Positions 1-10,158 are shown, counted from the stretch's first letter. The stretch is DNA of 64,000 bases from Paenibacillus caseinilyticus (GCF_027533645.1 NZ_JAQAGY010000007.1:62001-126000); one strand, 5' to 3'. Made by a program: numbers and translations. Notes: generated by a model not told the origin, from the sequence alone.

Positions 1-271
1 CCGGCAATGCCGCGAGATCCACGCGCTGCGCGCTCACGAATAACTTGAGAAAAGCTTCCCGCGTAAGCATGCCATCGGGGCGGTAAGTTCCATCCGGATA
101 TCCGTCGATCATCCCCAGTGCCGACAGCGAATACACCTCGTCTTGAAACCACGCTTCATTCGTTATGTCGCCAAAAGGCTGCAGTGGAACGTCATACGCT
201 AACGCGCAGTCGGTCGAAACCAACATGAATAAAGCAGCGGCCAACGCTGTTCTGCGGAGCACGGACAACAA
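1..271 (-). CDS. SLH-domain surface protein, N-terminal part (cut by window edge)
   Basis: The first 90 codons of a gene running leftwards out of the window. I chose a TTG start at 271, seven bases after a GAGGGGAGAG ribosome site. A signal peptide (two Arg, hydrophobic core, AxA-type cleavage after ALA) is followed by one S-layer-homology repeat: FGDI near its beginning, then the hallmark GMIDGYPDGTYRPDG and LTREAF. SLH repeats bind pyruvylated secondary wall polymers, so the protein should sit on the cell surface. The rest, and hence its specific job, is outside the window. Two further SLH proteins lie just upstream on the same strand, with a kinase gene between. The SLH call is firm; further function is unknown. 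Confidence 0.8.
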   Translation of the reverse strand, partial: MLSVLRRTALAAALFMLVSTDCALAYDVPLQPFGDITNEAWFQDEVYSLSALGMIDGYPDGTYRPDGMLTREAFLKLFVSAQRVDLAALP

Positions 272-300
272 TGCGGTTCTCTCCCCTCGTTTTTTGCTTT

Positions 301-879
301 TTATGTTAGCCAGGCCCCGCTGGAACGGGCTAGCTTATACTGAATCCACTCCAGCAGCATCCGGCTTCCCTTCTGCTCCTTCCAGGAACCGTTCAGTACC
401 AGATCCGCATACCACCGGGTGGGCTCCACGTAGAGATCGTGCCGGTATCGGACCAGATCCAGATACTCCCGTACCACCTCTTCCGCGGAATACCGCTCCC
501 CGCTGAACTTCCCGAGTCTTCTGGCAAGTCTCTCATCCGACTGGCAGTCCATGTATACCTTATAATCCATCCGCTCTCTCAGCTGCGGATAATGGAACGC
601 CAAGAATCCTTCTACGATCACCACATCTTCGCCGGTGTCCGCGTGCTGCAAGTCCTCAAGCACCCGGTCTATATTCACAGCCAGAGGATCATTATAATCC
701 TCATAGGTCTTCCCGGAGAACGCCGCCGCAGTTACCGGTCTACGTTCATGATAATACTTGTCCATATGGATAACCTTCACTGTGTATCCGTCCAGCCCCT
801 GCGCCAGAACATGACTCAAGGTGGTTTTGCCGCTGCCTGTTCCACCTGCAATGCCGATCGTTAAGGGCCGCCTGTGCAT
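301..879 (-). CDS. Uridine kinase-like nucleoside kinase
   Basis: 192 residues. A P-loop, GGTGSGKTT, lies at about residues 12-20; DKYY at 40-43 and YNDP at 62-65 match the substrate region of the uridine kinase/phosphoribulokinase family, and VIVEGFLAF (about 87-95) is the second strand of the Walker B region. Family members phosphorylate uridine or cytidine (salvage) with ATP or GTP in the cytoplasm. It is slightly shorter than the usual Udk (about 210 residues), and the canonical ERDV-type stretch is not obvious, so it may be a paralogue with another substrate. The start at 879 has GGAGG six bases upstream. It sits between SLH protein genes with no evident functional link. Confidence 0.75.
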   Translation of the reverse strand: MHRRPLTIGIAGGTGSGKTTLSHVLAQGLDGYTVKVIHMDKYYHERRPVTAAAFSGKTYEDYNDPLAVNIDRVLEDLQHADTGEDVVIVEGFLAFHYPQLRERMDYKVYMDCQSDERLARRLGKFSGERYSAEEVVREYLDLVRYRHDLYVEPTRWYADLVLNGSWKEQKGSRMLLEWIQYKLARSSGAWLT

Positions 880-1003
880 CCTTGTCCTCCCTCAGCTTGT
901 CATGGCAGCTGGCAATCCGGGGTCCAACGAACCTCCTCGCCTCTGCCCCATCCAGATTACCATATTCCGGAAGAAACCTCTATCATAGCCCCCTATTTCT
1001 ACC

Positions 1004-1038
1004 AAAAAAAGAAAGAATCCGCCGCAGCAGATCCTTTC
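1004..1038 (-). terminator. Rho-independent terminator of the SLH/lamin-tail gene
   Basis: Read on the minus strand, a 12-bp stem (two G:U pairs, 4-base loop) is followed by seven T. It lies directly after the stop codon at 1061. Confidence 0.75.
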
Positions 1039-1060
1039 TTCGCATGGTCCAGCAGTACCG

Positions 1061-4000
1061 TTATGGCGTATGACTGCCCATATACTGATAAGTGCCCTTA
1101 GGGAAGGCATTCCATTCTCCGGCGGCCGAGAAGGCCCCGGAACCGGTGGAGATGCCGGACTTTCGTACGATCGTTCCGCCTTTTGGCAGCAATGGCACCT
1201 TCGACGATGGATTCCCCAGCACATCGATGATGCGGCCGTCTTTTTTGAGCACTAGCGCAACGGTATCGTATTGGGCCGGATTGTACATCGGCAGTTCTTC
1301 GTTGTAGTACCAAATGTTCATGATATCAAAGGCGTCATAGAATATCGAATCGATAAAAATATAAGGCATATTCACTTGAATCGCAGGTATCGGCTTCGAT
1401 GTAACTTGATACCGGTTCGTCTGCTTCATCCATTGGTGCATCTCGAGCTCGTAGCCTTCTATCTTGCCTGCCGCCTCTCCGCTGCCGTTGTAGTAGATCT
1501 GGAAGGCAATCCGCCCGTCTCCTCCATCCAGATACTGGGCGAAGTAAGGTGTCGGGCTGCCCTGCGCCTCGGCGGTGACTTCAAAAATAGCCGCATATCC
1601 GTTAGCGCCGACAACCCATACGATGGCATTGGCTGCCGGGAGCGTCAAGATCTTCCCGCTGAGCTCCTCAGGGCCGGTCCATGTGGCTCCCGGATTCCCC
1701 TTATACACGACGAAGGACGATTGATTCGGGAAGAGCTCCCCGAGATCATAGCTGATGCCGGATACGCCCAGCTTGGTCCGGATGGGGATCAATCCGTTAG
1801 GAACTAGCGGAGCTGTCCTTACGTTGAACGTATAGGCCGCTCTTCCCCCGCGGCCGTCCTCAGCCGTCACGGTAACGAAGCCGCGCCCCAGCATGTTCCC
1901 CGGCGTAACGGTCAGCTGGCTGCCTTGCACCGAGGCATTTACCGTATTGGTAGAGCTCACTTCAGCCGAATAACGCAAGGCATCCCCGTCCCCATCGCGG
2001 AACAGCGCAGCCAAGTCGAAAGTGCGCGGGATCGTGTATCCCGGCGTGAGCACCTGCTCGTTCATGGCGCCGATGACTTCAGGCTTTTGATTGGGATGCT
2101 GTACCTCGACGGCAAAACTTGACGAAGCGGTGCCTCCCCGCCCATCGTCCGCCGTGACAACGATACTCGTGTGTCCGGGGCCAACCGGTGTCACCGTGAG
2201 AACCTTCCCGGCCAGGGTGACTACAGCGATTGCCGGATCATAGGAGACGGCAGACATCGTAAGGTCATCGCCGTCCATATCAAACATATAGGGTGCGAGA
2301 TCCATTTCACCCGCGCTCCCGCCTGTCTCCAGACGCTGGGCCGGCAGCTGAAGGATCGTCGGCTCATGATTGACCGGTACAGGCGTTGGATCAGGCACAG
2401 GCGCCGGTTCCGGGTCGGGCACCGGTGTTGGCGTTGGGTCCGGGTCGGGCGCCGGGGTTGGCGACGGGTCCGGGTCGGGCACTGGGGTCGGCGTTGGGTC
2501 CGGGTCAGGCACCGGTGTTGGCGACGGGTCCGGGTCAGGCAGCGGGGTTGGCGCCGGATTCGGGTCAGGCACCGGGGTCGGCGCCGGATTCGGGTCAGGC
2601 ACCGGGGTTGGCGCCGGATTCGGGTCAGGCACCGGTGTTGGTGACGGGTCCGGGTCAGGCACCGGTGTTGGCGACGGGTCCGGGTCAGGCACCGGTGTTG
2701 GCGACGGTTCCGGGTCGGGCACCGGTGTTGGCGACGGGTCCGGGTCGGGCACCGGTGTTGGCGTTGGTTCCGGGTCGGGCACCGGTGTTGGCGACGGATT
2801 CGGGTCAGGCACCGGTGTTGGCGACGGGTCCGGGTCAGGCGCCGGGGTCGGCGTCGGCATTGGGGCTGCCACTTTAACCGCGAAGGATTGGGTCACTTGG
2901 CTGCTTTTTTGTACGGCAGTTACCGCGACGTTGACAGTGCCGGGTATGGCCGGCGACACCGTGACCAGACTCCCCGACAGGCTGACGGAAGCGGCACCTG
3001 GACGGTCCTGAGTGACGCTATACTCCAGACCTCCATCCGCATTCTCGAAGTAGTCATCCAGGTTGACCTGGACGTCTCCCGCGCCGAAGAGGATGCTCTG
3101 TTCGGGAACCGGCGCATGAACCTTCAAGCCGAACGCAGCACTCGCCTTCTTCCCCTTCAAATCGTCCGCCACCACGGCAACCTTGGCCGTCCCTTTGGCA
3201 AGCGGGGTGAGAGTCAGCAGATTGCCTGCAACGGAAGCCTTCGCAGCCTTGTTCGATAACGGGATGTTAGCGTCGATCTTGATCACGGACTGCTCGTCAT
3301 CCTTAAAGTAACTGTTCAGGTCTAGGCCTAAGCCTCCGTCGCTGAGCAGAATCATCAGCGGATCCGCGAATGGCGCGACGAGTTTGGGCGCCGTATTCTG
3401 CGTCCCCGAGCTGCCGGAGGAAGACGTGGACGAGGAAGATGAGCTGCTGCCGGATGAACTGCTGCCGCCTCCCGCTGAGGCTGAGGGAGCTGCGACAGTG
3501 GAAGTGGGAGCCGCAACAGCGGAAGAGGGTACCCCGGCAGCCAAGGCAACCTTGCCTACAGCGGCGGAAGTCTCTACCGTCACTTGCGCAGCAGGGTTGT
3601 TGACTTCCAGCATTCCGACCGTAACGGAGCCCCCGAGCGTCAAGGCTCCGCTCCCGTTCACGGTGATTCTGGCGATACCGGCTTTCCCCTCCAGCTTCGA
3701 AGGGTCGGAGCCGGCGATCACGATATCTCCGATGGTCCCCTCCAAGCTTACGGTCTGCGCCCCACTTCCGAGCGTGATCTGGCCGATCTTGGCTGCAGCG
3801 CCCGATTCGATGACGGCATCCGTATGGACCTCCATACGGCCAACCGTTGTAGAGCCGGAGGACAAGACACGAACGTCCGGTTTATTTACGGTTACGTCCA
3901 CCAGCTGGGAATCTTCGAAGACCACGGTGTTCCGGTCTCCGCCGTCAACGCTTGCACTCCCCTTCACAATAAGATCGCGGGCCCAAAAATCGTTGAGCAG

Positions 4001-4999
4001 CTCCCGCCCAATCCCCAGATCCCGAGCTACAGTGAGGCCGGTGACAGTGATGTAGTTGGCCGCTATGATCAAATCGCCATCGAGGACGCTTCCCTGCCCG
4101 TCCAATGAAAGATTGGCGCTGAACTCCGCCTCCCCGTCTAGGGGAGCGGTGCCGCTTGCCTTAAGCTCCAGCCGGGTTATGCGTTCGATGGTCCGCCCCT
4201 TGAATTCGAATCCGATCCGGGCACCGGCAAGAGCCGCCTGGTTCCCCTCTCTCAGAATCCCTTTGACATGATCCGATACCTCATACCCGATCCCATTGAT
4301 CTGTACTCGTCCGCCGTCTATCGATTGGATTACCGAGAGGCGGCCCGCCGGGAAGAAGGCCTCCACAATCATGCCGGCCGCTGCTTCGCGGGTGACGGCG
4401 GCTTGAGGCTTGAACTCACCGCCGTCCAAGGCATCCGCGATCTCTTCCTCCAGGGCCGTACGTACCGCGTCGCGCGCCCAAGGAGCCACGTGCGCCCAGT
4501 CGGCAGCGGGGGCGGCTGCGCCTTCGCCCTTATGCAGCGCCAGCCGCGATGCCCGTAGCAGCGTAACGGCCAGCTCCTCGCGGGTGACGACCCCCTTCGG
4601 ACGGAACAAGCCCTGCCCGTCCCCTTCCATGATGCCGGACACCCGCAGCGCTTCGATCGACGGATGGCTCCAAGCCGTCGCATCGACATCCGAATAAGCG
4701 GATGGGGATTGCTGCAGAGGCAGCCCGAGTGCCCTGGCCAAAATGGCGGCCAGCTCCTGCCTTGTCAAAGGAGCTTCGGGATGGAATCGACCCTCGGCGT
4801 CCCCTTCGAACAACCCCAGCTCCCTGCTGCGCCGGATCGTCGATAGCAGTGCCGGGGACACCGACTGAATATCCAGGAAGGAGCCAGGGTTCATGCCGGC
4901 TTCCGCTGCAGCTGCGCCTTGTACGCCCGATGGGACCATCAAGGAGCCGGCGAGCAGGGCCGTCATCCACCTGCGGTTCACCCAATGTTTGTTCGTCAT
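1061..4999 (-). CDS. SLH surface protein with cadherin-like domains, Pro/Asp-rich linker and lamin-tail-like C-terminus
   Basis: 1312 residues from the ATG at 4999, preceded by an AGGGGG ribosome site; the open frame extends further upstream into the previous gene, but that part looks non-coding. Order: signal peptide (1-33); three SLH repeats (about 47-93, 101-150, 168-217); a beta-rich stretch; a Ser-rich spacer (about 500-545); two cadherin/Ig-like repeats (about 550-706); a [11 protein letters not shown] repeat linker (about 708-873); two more cadherin-like repeats with DxDGDxL and DGRGG motifs (about 876-1056); and a C-terminus ending in a pattern typical of lamin-tail domains ([19 protein letters not shown]). 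The SLH repeats anchor it to the wall and the remainder projects outward, probably as an adhesin or scaffold. No catalytic motif was seen. It follows the 926-residue SLH gene by 16 bases, so the two are probably co-transcribed. Confidence 0.8.
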   Translation of the reverse strand: MTNKHWVNRRWMTALLAGSLMVPSGVQGAAAAEAGMNPGSFLDIQSVSPALLSTIRRSRELGLFEGDAEGRFHPEAPLTRQELAAILARALGLPLQQSPSAYSDVDATAWSHPSIEALRVSGIMEGDGQGLFRPKGVVTREELAVTLLRASRLALHKGEGAAAPAADWAHVAPWARDAVRTALEEEIADALDGGEFKPQAAVTREAAAGMIVEAFFPAGRLSVIQSIDGGRVQINGIGYEVSDHVKGILREGNQAALAGARIGFEFKGRTIERITRLELKASGTAPLDGEAEFSANLSLDGQGSVLDGDLIIAANYITVTGLTVARDLGIGRELLNDFWARDLIVKGSASVDGGDRNTVVFEDSQLVDVTVNKPDVRVLSSGSTTVGRMEVHTDAVIESGAAAKIGQITLGSGAQTVSLEGTIGDIVIAGSDPSKLEGKAGIARITVNGSGALTLGGSVTVGMLEVNNPAAQVTVETSAAVGKVALAAGVPSSAVAAPTSTVAAPSASAGGGSSSSGSSSSSSSTSSSGSSGTQNTAPKLVAPFADPLMILLSDGGLGLDLNSYFKDDEQSVIKIDANIPLSNKAAKASVAGNLLTLTPLAKGTAKVAVVADDLKGKKASAAFGLKVHAPVPEQSILFGAGDVQVNLDDYFENADGGLEYSVTQDRPGAASVSLSGSLVTVSPAIPGTVNVAVTAVQKSSQVTQSFAVKVAAPMPTPTPAPDPDPSPTPVPDPNPSPTPVPDPEPTPTPVPDPDPSPTPVPDPEPSPTPVPDPDPSPTPVPDPDPSPTPVPDPNPAPTPVPDPNPAPTPVPDPNPAPTPLPDPDPSPTPVPDPDPTPTPVPDPDPSPTPAPDPDPTPTPVPDPEPAPVPDPTPVPVNHEPTILQLPAQRLETGGSAGEMDLAPYMFDMDGDDLTMSAVSYDPAIAVVTLAGKVLTVTPVGPGHTSIVVTADDGRGGTASSSFAVEVQHPNQKPEVIGAMNEQVLTPGYTIPRTFDLAALFRDGDGDALRYSAEVSSTNTVNASVQGSQLTVTPGNMLGRGFVTVTAEDGRGGRAAYTFNVRTAPLVPNGLIPIRTKLGVSGISYDLGELFPNQSSFVVYKGNPGATWTGPEELSGKILTLPAANAIVWVVGANGYAAIFEVTAEAQGSPTPYFAQYLDGGDGRIAFQIYYNGSGEAAGKIEGYELEMHQWMKQTNRYQVTSKPIPAIQVNMPYIFIDSIFYDAFDIMNIWYYNEELPMYNPAQYDTVALVLKKDGRIIDVLGNPSSKVPLLPKGGTIVRKSGISTGSGAFSAAGEWNAFPKGTYQYMGSHTP
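2380..2870 (-). repeat. In-gene tandem repeat encoding PDPxPxPTPV units
   Basis: About sixteen copies of a 30-base unit (ten residues, [10 protein letters not shown] and variants such as [10 protein letters not shown]). It forms the extended linker of the SLH/lamin-tail protein. Copies differ at a few positions, which suggests expansion followed by point change. Confidence 0.9.
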
Positions 5000-5015
5000 A
5001 CCCTTCCGTCCCCCT

Positions 5016-7796
5016 TTATTCGATCTCTTGCGCAGCGTACTGGCCGAGGCCTCCCGTGTAGTTGTCCGGCTCCTCGAACCACTGGTCGCCATCATAAGAT
5101 TGCGTGCTTCCTTGGACCGTTCCACTCTTGCGGCCGAGTGATTTGTAAGGTTGGAAGAACGCGATGTCCATTAATTGATTGTCGTAATATAAGCGCAGCT
5201 CCACCGGCCCGGAAGTATTGTCATTATAGAACCCCATCATGGTATTGTAATCCACTGGGATGTCTTCGCCTGAATAAAAGGATTCGACGATCGTAAACGC
5301 GGCCCCGCTTGGAATGGTTCCATTATCGATTTGGATCGGCTCCCCGCCGTTGATCCGCTCAATCCGGATTTTGCTGGCATCCATCGCTTGCCCTGTCGGG
5401 TTATACAGCTCGATGGCCTGGAGAAAATCGTCTTGCACGCCCCATACCAACTCCGAGAAAAACAGGCCGGTTGCCGCGTTGAATGTCACATTGAACTGGG
5501 TCTGCGCCGTACCGCCTTTGCCGTCGCTCGCCGTCACTATAATGGCTGCCGTACCGGCATTCGCCGGAATGAGGATCAGGTCGGTTCCCTGCAGGGCCAC
5601 GCTGACTGCGCCGGCATTCGAAGACAGTGCTTCGTATGTCAAAACATCTCCGTCGATATCCGCAAATACATTCGTGAGCGAGACCGTTTGGACTCCGTCC
5701 ATGACATGGGCTTCCACATCGCTGATGCTGTTCTGCAGCTTCGGGGCATGGTTAACCGGTACCGGCGTTGGCTCTGGATCCGGCGTTGGCTCAGGATCCG
5801 GCGTCGGTTCTGGATCCGGTGTTGGCTCAGGATCCGGTGTTGGCTCAGGATCCGGCGTTGGCTCGGGATCGGGCGTTGGCTCAGGATCCGGTGTTGGCTC
5901 CGGATCTGGCGTTGGCTCTGGATCTGGCGTTGGCTCTGGATCCGGCGTTGGCTCTGGATCTGGCGTCGGCTCGGGATCCGGCGTCGGTTCTGGATCTGGC
6001 GTTGGCTCGGGATCCGGCGTTGGCTCCGGATCCGGCGTCGGTTCTGGATCTGGCGTTGGCTCTGGATCCGGTGTTGGCTCAGGATCCGGTGTTGGCTCAG
6101 GATCCGGCGTTGGCTCGGGATCCGGCGTTGGCTCAGGATCCGGTGTTGGCTCGGGATCTGGCGTTGGCTCTGGATCTGGCGTCGGCTCGGGATCCGGCGT
6201 TGGCTCTGGATCTGGCGTTGGCTCAGGATCCGGTGTTGGCTCGGGATCTGGAGTCGGTTCTGGATCTGGCGTTGGCTCCGGATCCGGCGTTGGCTCGGGA
6301 TCCGGCGTTGGCTCGGGATCCGGCGTTGGCTCTGGATCCGGCGTTGGCCCAGGATCTGGCGTTGGCTCGGGATCCGGCGTTGGCTCTGGATCTGGCGTCG
6401 GCTCAGGATCCGGCGTTGGCTCTGGATCTGGAGTCGGTTCTGGATCTGGCGTCGGCTCGGGATCTGGCGTCGGTTCTGGATCCGGCACCGGTACCGTTGG
6501 AATCGGGCTTGAAGTATGGTCCGAGCCCGTGTCGTCGCTTGAGGAGGAATCATCGCTGCCCGAAGAGACGGCCGGTGCGCTGGACTGCGTCCCGGCCGGT
6601 TGAACCGTAATCCGGCCCTTGATTTGATCATAGTTCGCAATGACTTGGGAAGCCGGTATGCCGTCCGGCATGTCCAGCTCGCCGATCGTGAGCCCGCCGC
6701 CCAGACGGAGCCGGGCCTTCCCGGTGGCGAATTCCAGCTTCCCGAAGCTACCGTTCCCGGTAAGCTCAAGAGGACTCTCCGTCTTTACCGTCACTCGGTC
6801 CGCTTTCACATTCAGTTCCAGCGCTCCGGCGCCTTGTTCCAGCTGTATGCGGGCGAGCGTATCACCCGTTATGCGGATCCGGCCGGCACTGATTTTGAGC
6901 AGTCCGTGAAATGGCGTTCCCGTGAAATTGAGGACGGACGGCTGTGATTCCGATCCGCTTCGGGTAAGCTCCAGCTCCGTCAGTTGATCCAGGCTTTTGT
7001 TGGTGGATTTGAAGTTCAGTACGGCACCTTGGAGAGCGTCCACATTCTGATCACCGAAGAGTGTGCGGAGCTGCTCTCCGATCAGGAACGGCTTGCCATC
7101 GATGAAGACGACGTCTCCGTCAATCTTCGTGATCGTCGCCCTCCGTTCTTTGGATTCGAAGATATCGATCAAAAAACCGGCGATATCCTGGCGCTCCAGC
7201 TGCTGATTCGGAGCAAACTTCTCCTCCTCGGCAGACATAAGTCCCAGCCGGAGGGCCGCATGGACCGCACCGTCCGCCCAGGGGCTGACCTGCCCGCCGT
7301 CACGGAGCGCCGGGCTCTCGCCGCCTTGTGCATCCGTGCCGCCGACCGCCCGGACGAATACGGCCGCCAGCTCCTCGCGGGTCACCGGCTCGCTCGGGCG
7401 GAACCGGCTGTCCGTGTCCCCATCCATGAGCCCCGCCACGCGGACAGCTTCGATGTAGGGAGCCGCCCAGCTGCCCGCCGTGTCCCCGAAAGCGAAGGCG
7501 CCCTTCTGCGCCGGCTGCAGCTGCAGGGCCCGGGTCAACAGGACGGCTAGCTCTTGCCGGGTCAGCGGTTGATTCGGCTTGAACGTGTTGTCGGGATAGC
7601 CTGACAACAGTCCGCGCCGGACCGCTTCCTGTACGGCATCCGCGTTCTTCGCATCTATGGTCGATCCGTCGGTGAATACCGTCGAGATTTGGACGGGAAC
7701 GGAAGGGGCCGCACTGGCCCGGGGCGAATCCAAGTTCCAGGCTGCGCTGATGATCATTGAGGCCAATAGCCACTTGCTCCATTCTTCGTGTAACAT
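5016..7796 (-). CDS. SLH surface protein with giant PEPTPD repeat, cadherin-like and lamin-tail domains
   Basis: 926 residues; the start at 7796 has AGGAGG six bases upstream. Order: signal peptide (1-29); three SLH repeats (about 48-92, 102-150, 168-212), the first with [14 protein letters not shown]; a beta-rich region (about 220-400); a Ser/Asp spacer; about forty copies of the hexapeptide PEPTPD (about 435-680); one cadherin-like domain with ADIDGDVL and DGKGGT (about 683-770); and a lamin-tail domain (about 775-926) with FFSELVWG and AIELYNPTG. The domain order matches its downstream neighbour, so the two look like paralogues from one duplication. Expected location: wall-anchored, with the tail held far from the surface by the rigid Pro linker. 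Role probably adhesion or matrix binding; no enzyme motif was seen. Confidence 0.82.
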   Translation of the reverse strand: MLHEEWSKWLLASMIISAAWNLDSPRASAAPSVPVQISTVFTDGSTIDAKNADAVQEAVRRGLLSGYPDNTFKPNQPLTRQELAVLLTRALQLQPAQKGAFAFGDTAGSWAAPYIEAVRVAGLMDGDTDSRFRPSEPVTREELAAVFVRAVGGTDAQGGESPALRDGGQVSPWADGAVHAALRLGLMSAEEEKFAPNQQLERQDIAGFLIDIFESKERRATITKIDGDVVFIDGKPFLIGEQLRTLFGDQNVDALQGAVLNFKSTNKSLDQLTELELTRSGSESQPSVLNFTGTPFHGLLKISAGRIRITGDTLARIQLEQGAGALELNVKADRVTVKTESPLELTGNGSFGKLEFATGKARLRLGGGLTIGELDMPDGIPASQVIANYDQIKGRITVQPAGTQSSAPAVSSGSDDSSSSDDTGSDHTSSPIPTVPVPDPEPTPDPEPTPDPEPTPDPEPTPDPEPTPDPEPTPDPEPTPDPGPTPDPEPTPDPEPTPDPEPTPDPEPTPDPEPTPDPEPTPDPEPTPDPEPTPDPEPTPDPEPTPDPEPTPDPEPTPDPEPTPDPEPTPDPEPTPDPEPTPDPEPTPDPEPTPDPEPTPDPEPTPDPEPTPDPEPTPDPEPTPDPEPTPDPEPTPDPEPTPDPEPTPDPEPTPDPEPTPDPEPTPDPEPTPDPEPTPVPVNHAPKLQNSISDVEAHVMDGVQTVSLTNVFADIDGDVLTYEALSSNAGAVSVALQGTDLILIPANAGTAAIIVTASDGKGGTAQTQFNVTFNAATGLFFSELVWGVQDDFLQAIELYNPTGQAMDASKIRIERINGGEPIQIDNGTIPSGAAFTIVESFYSGEDIPVDYNTMMGFYNDNTSGPVELRLYYDNQLMDIAFFQPYKSLGRKSGTVQGSTQSYDGDQWFEEPDNYTGGLGQYAAQEIE
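5763..6490 (-). repeat. 18-bp tandem repeat, about 40 copies (PEPTPD)
   Basis: An 18-base unit (ggcgttggctctggatcc and third-position variants) is repeated without interruption. It encodes (PEPTPD)n on the minus strand. The unit lacks stop codons in every reading frame I checked, which produces long false open frames on the plus strand. One copy reads PGPTPD. Confidence 0.95.
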
Positions 7797-7991
7797 AGTA
7801 CCCTCCTGCTTATCCTTGGTGTGTGTGGCAGTTCATTTTCTATTGCATTGGCCATGCCGTTATGATTCATTCCAAGTACTTCCATTTATATATCGACATA
7901 TTACGCCAAATTTTTTACTATCTTTTTACTAAGAGAACATAGCCGGCCCCAACTGCCTGCCCTCATGGAGATGCCCCCCGCCCCAAAAAAC

Positions 7992-8021
7992 ACAAAAAAA
8001 TACCGCCTGTCTTAGGCGGTA
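7992..8021 (-). terminator. Terminator downstream of the TetR gene
   Basis: Inverted repeat TACCGCC / GGCGGTA with a 7-base loop. On the minus strand it is followed by a run of T (seven A on the plus strand). It is placed just after the TetR gene end at 8086. Confidence 0.85.
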
Positions 8022-8085
8022 CCGATAGTGCTGCTATGAACAGGTCTATTCTACAACGAACCAGTCCTCTCCCTTTGCAAAGACT

Positions 8086-8718
8086 TCATTCCTTCCCCGT
8101 CTCCAAAAACATCTGAACCGGGAGAATATTCACTCCCCCAAGCAGCCGGTCCACGATCTGATGCAGCGCCTCGAACTTCCTGGACAGCTCTTCATCCGTC
8201 CATCCGAAAATGCCCCGGTCAAATAAAAAGGAGATGCCGACAAGCAGAAACTCCGTTACCTCTCTGGGATCGTCAAGATGAAACACATCCTCTGCGATTC
8301 CCTGCTGTACGATCTCCGTGAGATACGGCGTAAAAGCGGCAATCTTGGCGACCAGCCATTTTTGGTGAAGAATGCTGTTGCTCTCCTCATGCAAGTAATC
8401 CAATATGGCTTGGTCCGACTTGGGAGCAGGAAAGCCTTCGAGCAGCACTTTACGCAGTTTGTCGATGGCGGGCAGCCCCGTATCCGCGAGGATGCTCCGG
8501 ACGAAGTCCAGCCGTGCGGCCAAAGAGCGCTCATGCGCCGCATTCGCGATCTCCTCCTTGGACCGAAAATAGTAATAGAACGTTCCCTGCGCAACCCCTA
8601 CCTTCTTGACGATGTCACTGACCGACGTATGTTCATAGCCTTTGTCCCGAAATAATGCCATGGCGGCGTCGATAATTTCGTTGCGCCTCTCTTGCGGATC
8701 TTTGACGATGCGCGGCAT
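8086..8718 (-). CDS. TetR-family transcriptional repressor
   Basis: 210 residues from the ATG at 8718 (AAAGGGG eight bases upstream; a longer frame to 8784 starts inside the promoter and is rejected). The N-terminal helix-turn-helix is clear: ERRNEIIDAAMALFRDKGYE, then VSDIVKKVGVAQGTFYYYF, then KEEI. The C-terminal ligand domain is unclassified. It is divergent from the MFS exporter gene at 8856. The 137-base gap holds two strong palindromes built from the same TGACTGA/TCAGTCA half-sites, one covering this gene's own -35 region. Autoregulation plus control of the exporter, released by an effector that the pump removes, is the usual arrangement; the effector is unknown. Confidence 0.88.
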   Translation of the reverse strand: MPRIVKDPQERRNEIIDAAMALFRDKGYEHTSVSDIVKKVGVAQGTFYYYFRSKEEIANAAHERSLAARLDFVRSILADTGLPAIDKLRKVLLEGFPAPKSDQAILDYLHEESNSILHQKWLVAKIAAFTPYLTEIVQQGIAEDVFHLDDPREVTEFLLVGISFLFDRGIFGWTDEELSRKFEALHQIVDRLLGGVNILPVQMFLETGKE

Positions 8719-8755
8719 AGTTACAGCCCCTTTGCGATACGTTTCCCTAATGCTA

Positions 8756-8784
8756 AATATAAAGGTTGACTGATCGTCAGTCAA
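8756..8784 (-). promoter_or_regulatory. Sigma-A promoter of the TetR gene, overlapped by its operator
   Basis: On the minus strand: -35 TTGACT (8784-8779), a 17-base spacer, and -10 TATATT (8761-8756). The first palindrome lies over the -35 box and spacer. Confidence 0.7.
8766..8784. promoter_or_regulatory. TetR operator 1
   Basis: Near-perfect palindrome TTGACTGATCGTCAGTCAA (19 bases). It overlaps the regulator's own promoter. Confidence 0.75.
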
Positions 8785-8805
8785 AACGTTAGAATCAAAT
8801 TGTTA

Positions 8806-8826
8806 ACTGACTGACTATCAGTCAGT
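8806..8826. promoter_or_regulatory. TetR operator 2
   Basis: Perfect 9-bp inverted repeat ACTGACTGA / TCAGTCAGT around CTA. It lies 30 bases before the MFS start codon, where it would block the exporter promoter (a weak TTGTTA at 8800-8805 could be its -35). The half-sites match operator 1. Confidence 0.75.
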
Positions 8827-8855
8827 ATCAATCCAACGAAGGATGTGTCACTGGA

Positions 8856-10049
8856 ATGAAGTCCAAAACGCTCTTGTTGTATGTGCTTGGTCTATGCGCG
8901 GCCATCGTATCCTTGGCCCAGAACCTGTACGTCCCTCTTCTTCCCCAGCTGCAGCATGATTTGCACACCACGTTTTATATGGTGAATATGACGGTCTCCG
9001 CCTTCACCATCGCGCTGGCGGTATTGCAGATCGTGCTGGGGCCGCTGATTGACCGCAAGGGGCGCAGAGCCGTGCTGCTGCCCGGAATGGCCGTCTATGC
9101 GCTGGCGTCCATCGGCTGCGCCTTGTCCGGCTCGGTCGAAGTCCTGATCGGCTTCCGCATCCTGCAGGGAATCGGTGCAGCGGCGGTTCCGCTGGCTGCC
9201 GCCACGATGATCGGCGATGTATTCGAAGGCAAGGAACGGGCCAAGAACATGGCTACCTACCAGATGATCTTGGGGATTGCCCCGGCGCTCGGTCCGCTCA
9301 TCGGCGGGATCATCGGCAGCGCCGCCGGTTACGCGGGGACATTCGGCTTCTTATCGCTGACATCCATTCTCATGCTGATCACAGCCGTGCTTGTGCTGCC
9401 CGAAACGAAGCCAGCCTCCCCGGCTTCCGGGGCCAAGAGCTTCACCCTGCAATCGTTCTTAATCGTTGCCAAGCATAAGACCGGCGCTGCCGTTCTGCTG
9501 ACCGGCTTTACCTTATATTACATGTTTTATAATTTCATCGTGTTCCTGCCCGATATCCTGACCGCGAACTATCAGCTGGACGCCAAGCAGATCGGACTCA
9601 CCTTTCTCATGCTCATGTCTTTCAGCTTTGTAGGCAGCAAGATCAGCGGGAAACTGCAGGAGCGCATGGGAACGGTCAAAAGCCTGCTCATCACTTGCTC
9701 CGCCGCCTTATCCGCTCTTGTTCTCTTCCTGCTCCTGGCAAAGCTTACGCTGATCGGACTTCTACTGTCTCTGGCGGTCGTCGGCTTCACGGCAGGCCTC
9801 ACCATGTCCGTGCCTCCCACCCTGCTCTCCGAGACATTCCTGCAGGAACGCGCGACGGCCATCGGATTGTACAACTTCATCCGGTATGCCGGCATGGCAA
9901 CCGCCCCTCTCATCGGGAGTTTGCTCTATCAGGGAGGCGGTATCGCCCTCTTGTTCGGCTGCACCGCCGCGCTGATGCTGGCAACCCTCTTGTTCGCCAA
10001 ACTGAAGCTGGGTGTGCGGCCCGGGAGCCCGTCCGGCGTGACTTCTTGA
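8856..10049 (+). CDS. MFS drug-type exporter
   Basis: 397 residues, about twelve hydrophobic segments. The MFS signature between helices 2 and 3 is GPLIDRKGRR (about 62-71); the helix-4 RILQGIGAAAVP and helix-5 region with LGPLIGGIIG resemble the antiporter motif C of proton-driven drug exporters (DHA1, Bcr/YdhC-like). Predicted role: proton-coupled efflux of a small toxic molecule across the cytoplasmic membrane. A GAAGGA ribosome site lies upstream. Divergent TetR gene and twin operators indicate substrate-induced expression. The stop codon lies inside a three-copy 14-base repeat, so the C-terminal end may be variable. Confidence 0.85.
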   Translation: MKSKTLLLYVLGLCAAIVSLAQNLYVPLLPQLQHDLHTTFYMVNMTVSAFTIALAVLQIVLGPLIDRKGRRAVLLPGMAVYALASIGCALSGSVEVLIGFRILQGIGAAAVPLAAATMIGDVFEGKERAKNMATYQMILGIAPALGPLIGGIIGSAAGYAGTFGFLSLTSILMLITAVLVLPETKPASPASGAKSFTLQSFLIVAKHKTGAAVLLTGFTLYYMFYNFIVFLPDILTANYQLDAKQIGLTFLMLMSFSFVGSKISGKLQERMGTVKSLLITCSAALSALVLFLLLAKLTLIGLLLSLAVVGFTAGLTMSVPPTLLSETFLQERATAIGLYNFIRYAGMATAPLIGSLLYQGGGIALLFGCTAALMLATLLFAKLKLGVRPGSPSGVTS

Positions 10050-10080
10050 TAATGACTTCTTGATAATGACTTCTTGATAA
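10039..10080. repeat. Three tandem copies of a 14-bp repeat at the MFS gene end
   Basis: TGACTTCTTGATAA occurs three times in a row (10039-10052, 10053-10066, 10067-10080). The MFS stop codon TGA is in the first copy; further stops fall in other frames of each copy. Confidence 0.95.
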
Positions 10081-10134
10081 GGCAGAGGACGCATGCCCCC
10101 AGGTGCGTCATGCCTACCCATACCTTTGCTCAAC

Positions 10135-10158
10135 AAAAAAGCCGCGAATCCGCGGCTT
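10135..10158 (-). terminator. Terminator of the rhodanese gene
   Basis: AAGCCGCG / CGCGGCTT with a 4-base loop, followed on the minus strand by six T. It touches the TAA stop at 10157. Confidence 0.85.

Noticed and set aside
2370-3011. Gly/Ser/Thr-rich plus-strand open frames over the second Pro repeat
   Set aside because: Same reason: low-complexity shadow of the minus-strand gene.
2380-6490. Regular repeats considered as a CRISPR array
   Set aside because: Units are contiguous without unique spacers and are in frame with a coding sequence.
5314-6603. 429-codon plus-strand open frame of GSGVGS repeats (and related frames)
   Set aside because: Antisense shadow of the PEPTPD repeat; the minus strand has signal peptide, SLH and lamin-tail domains, the plus strand has no ribosome site or recognisable domain.
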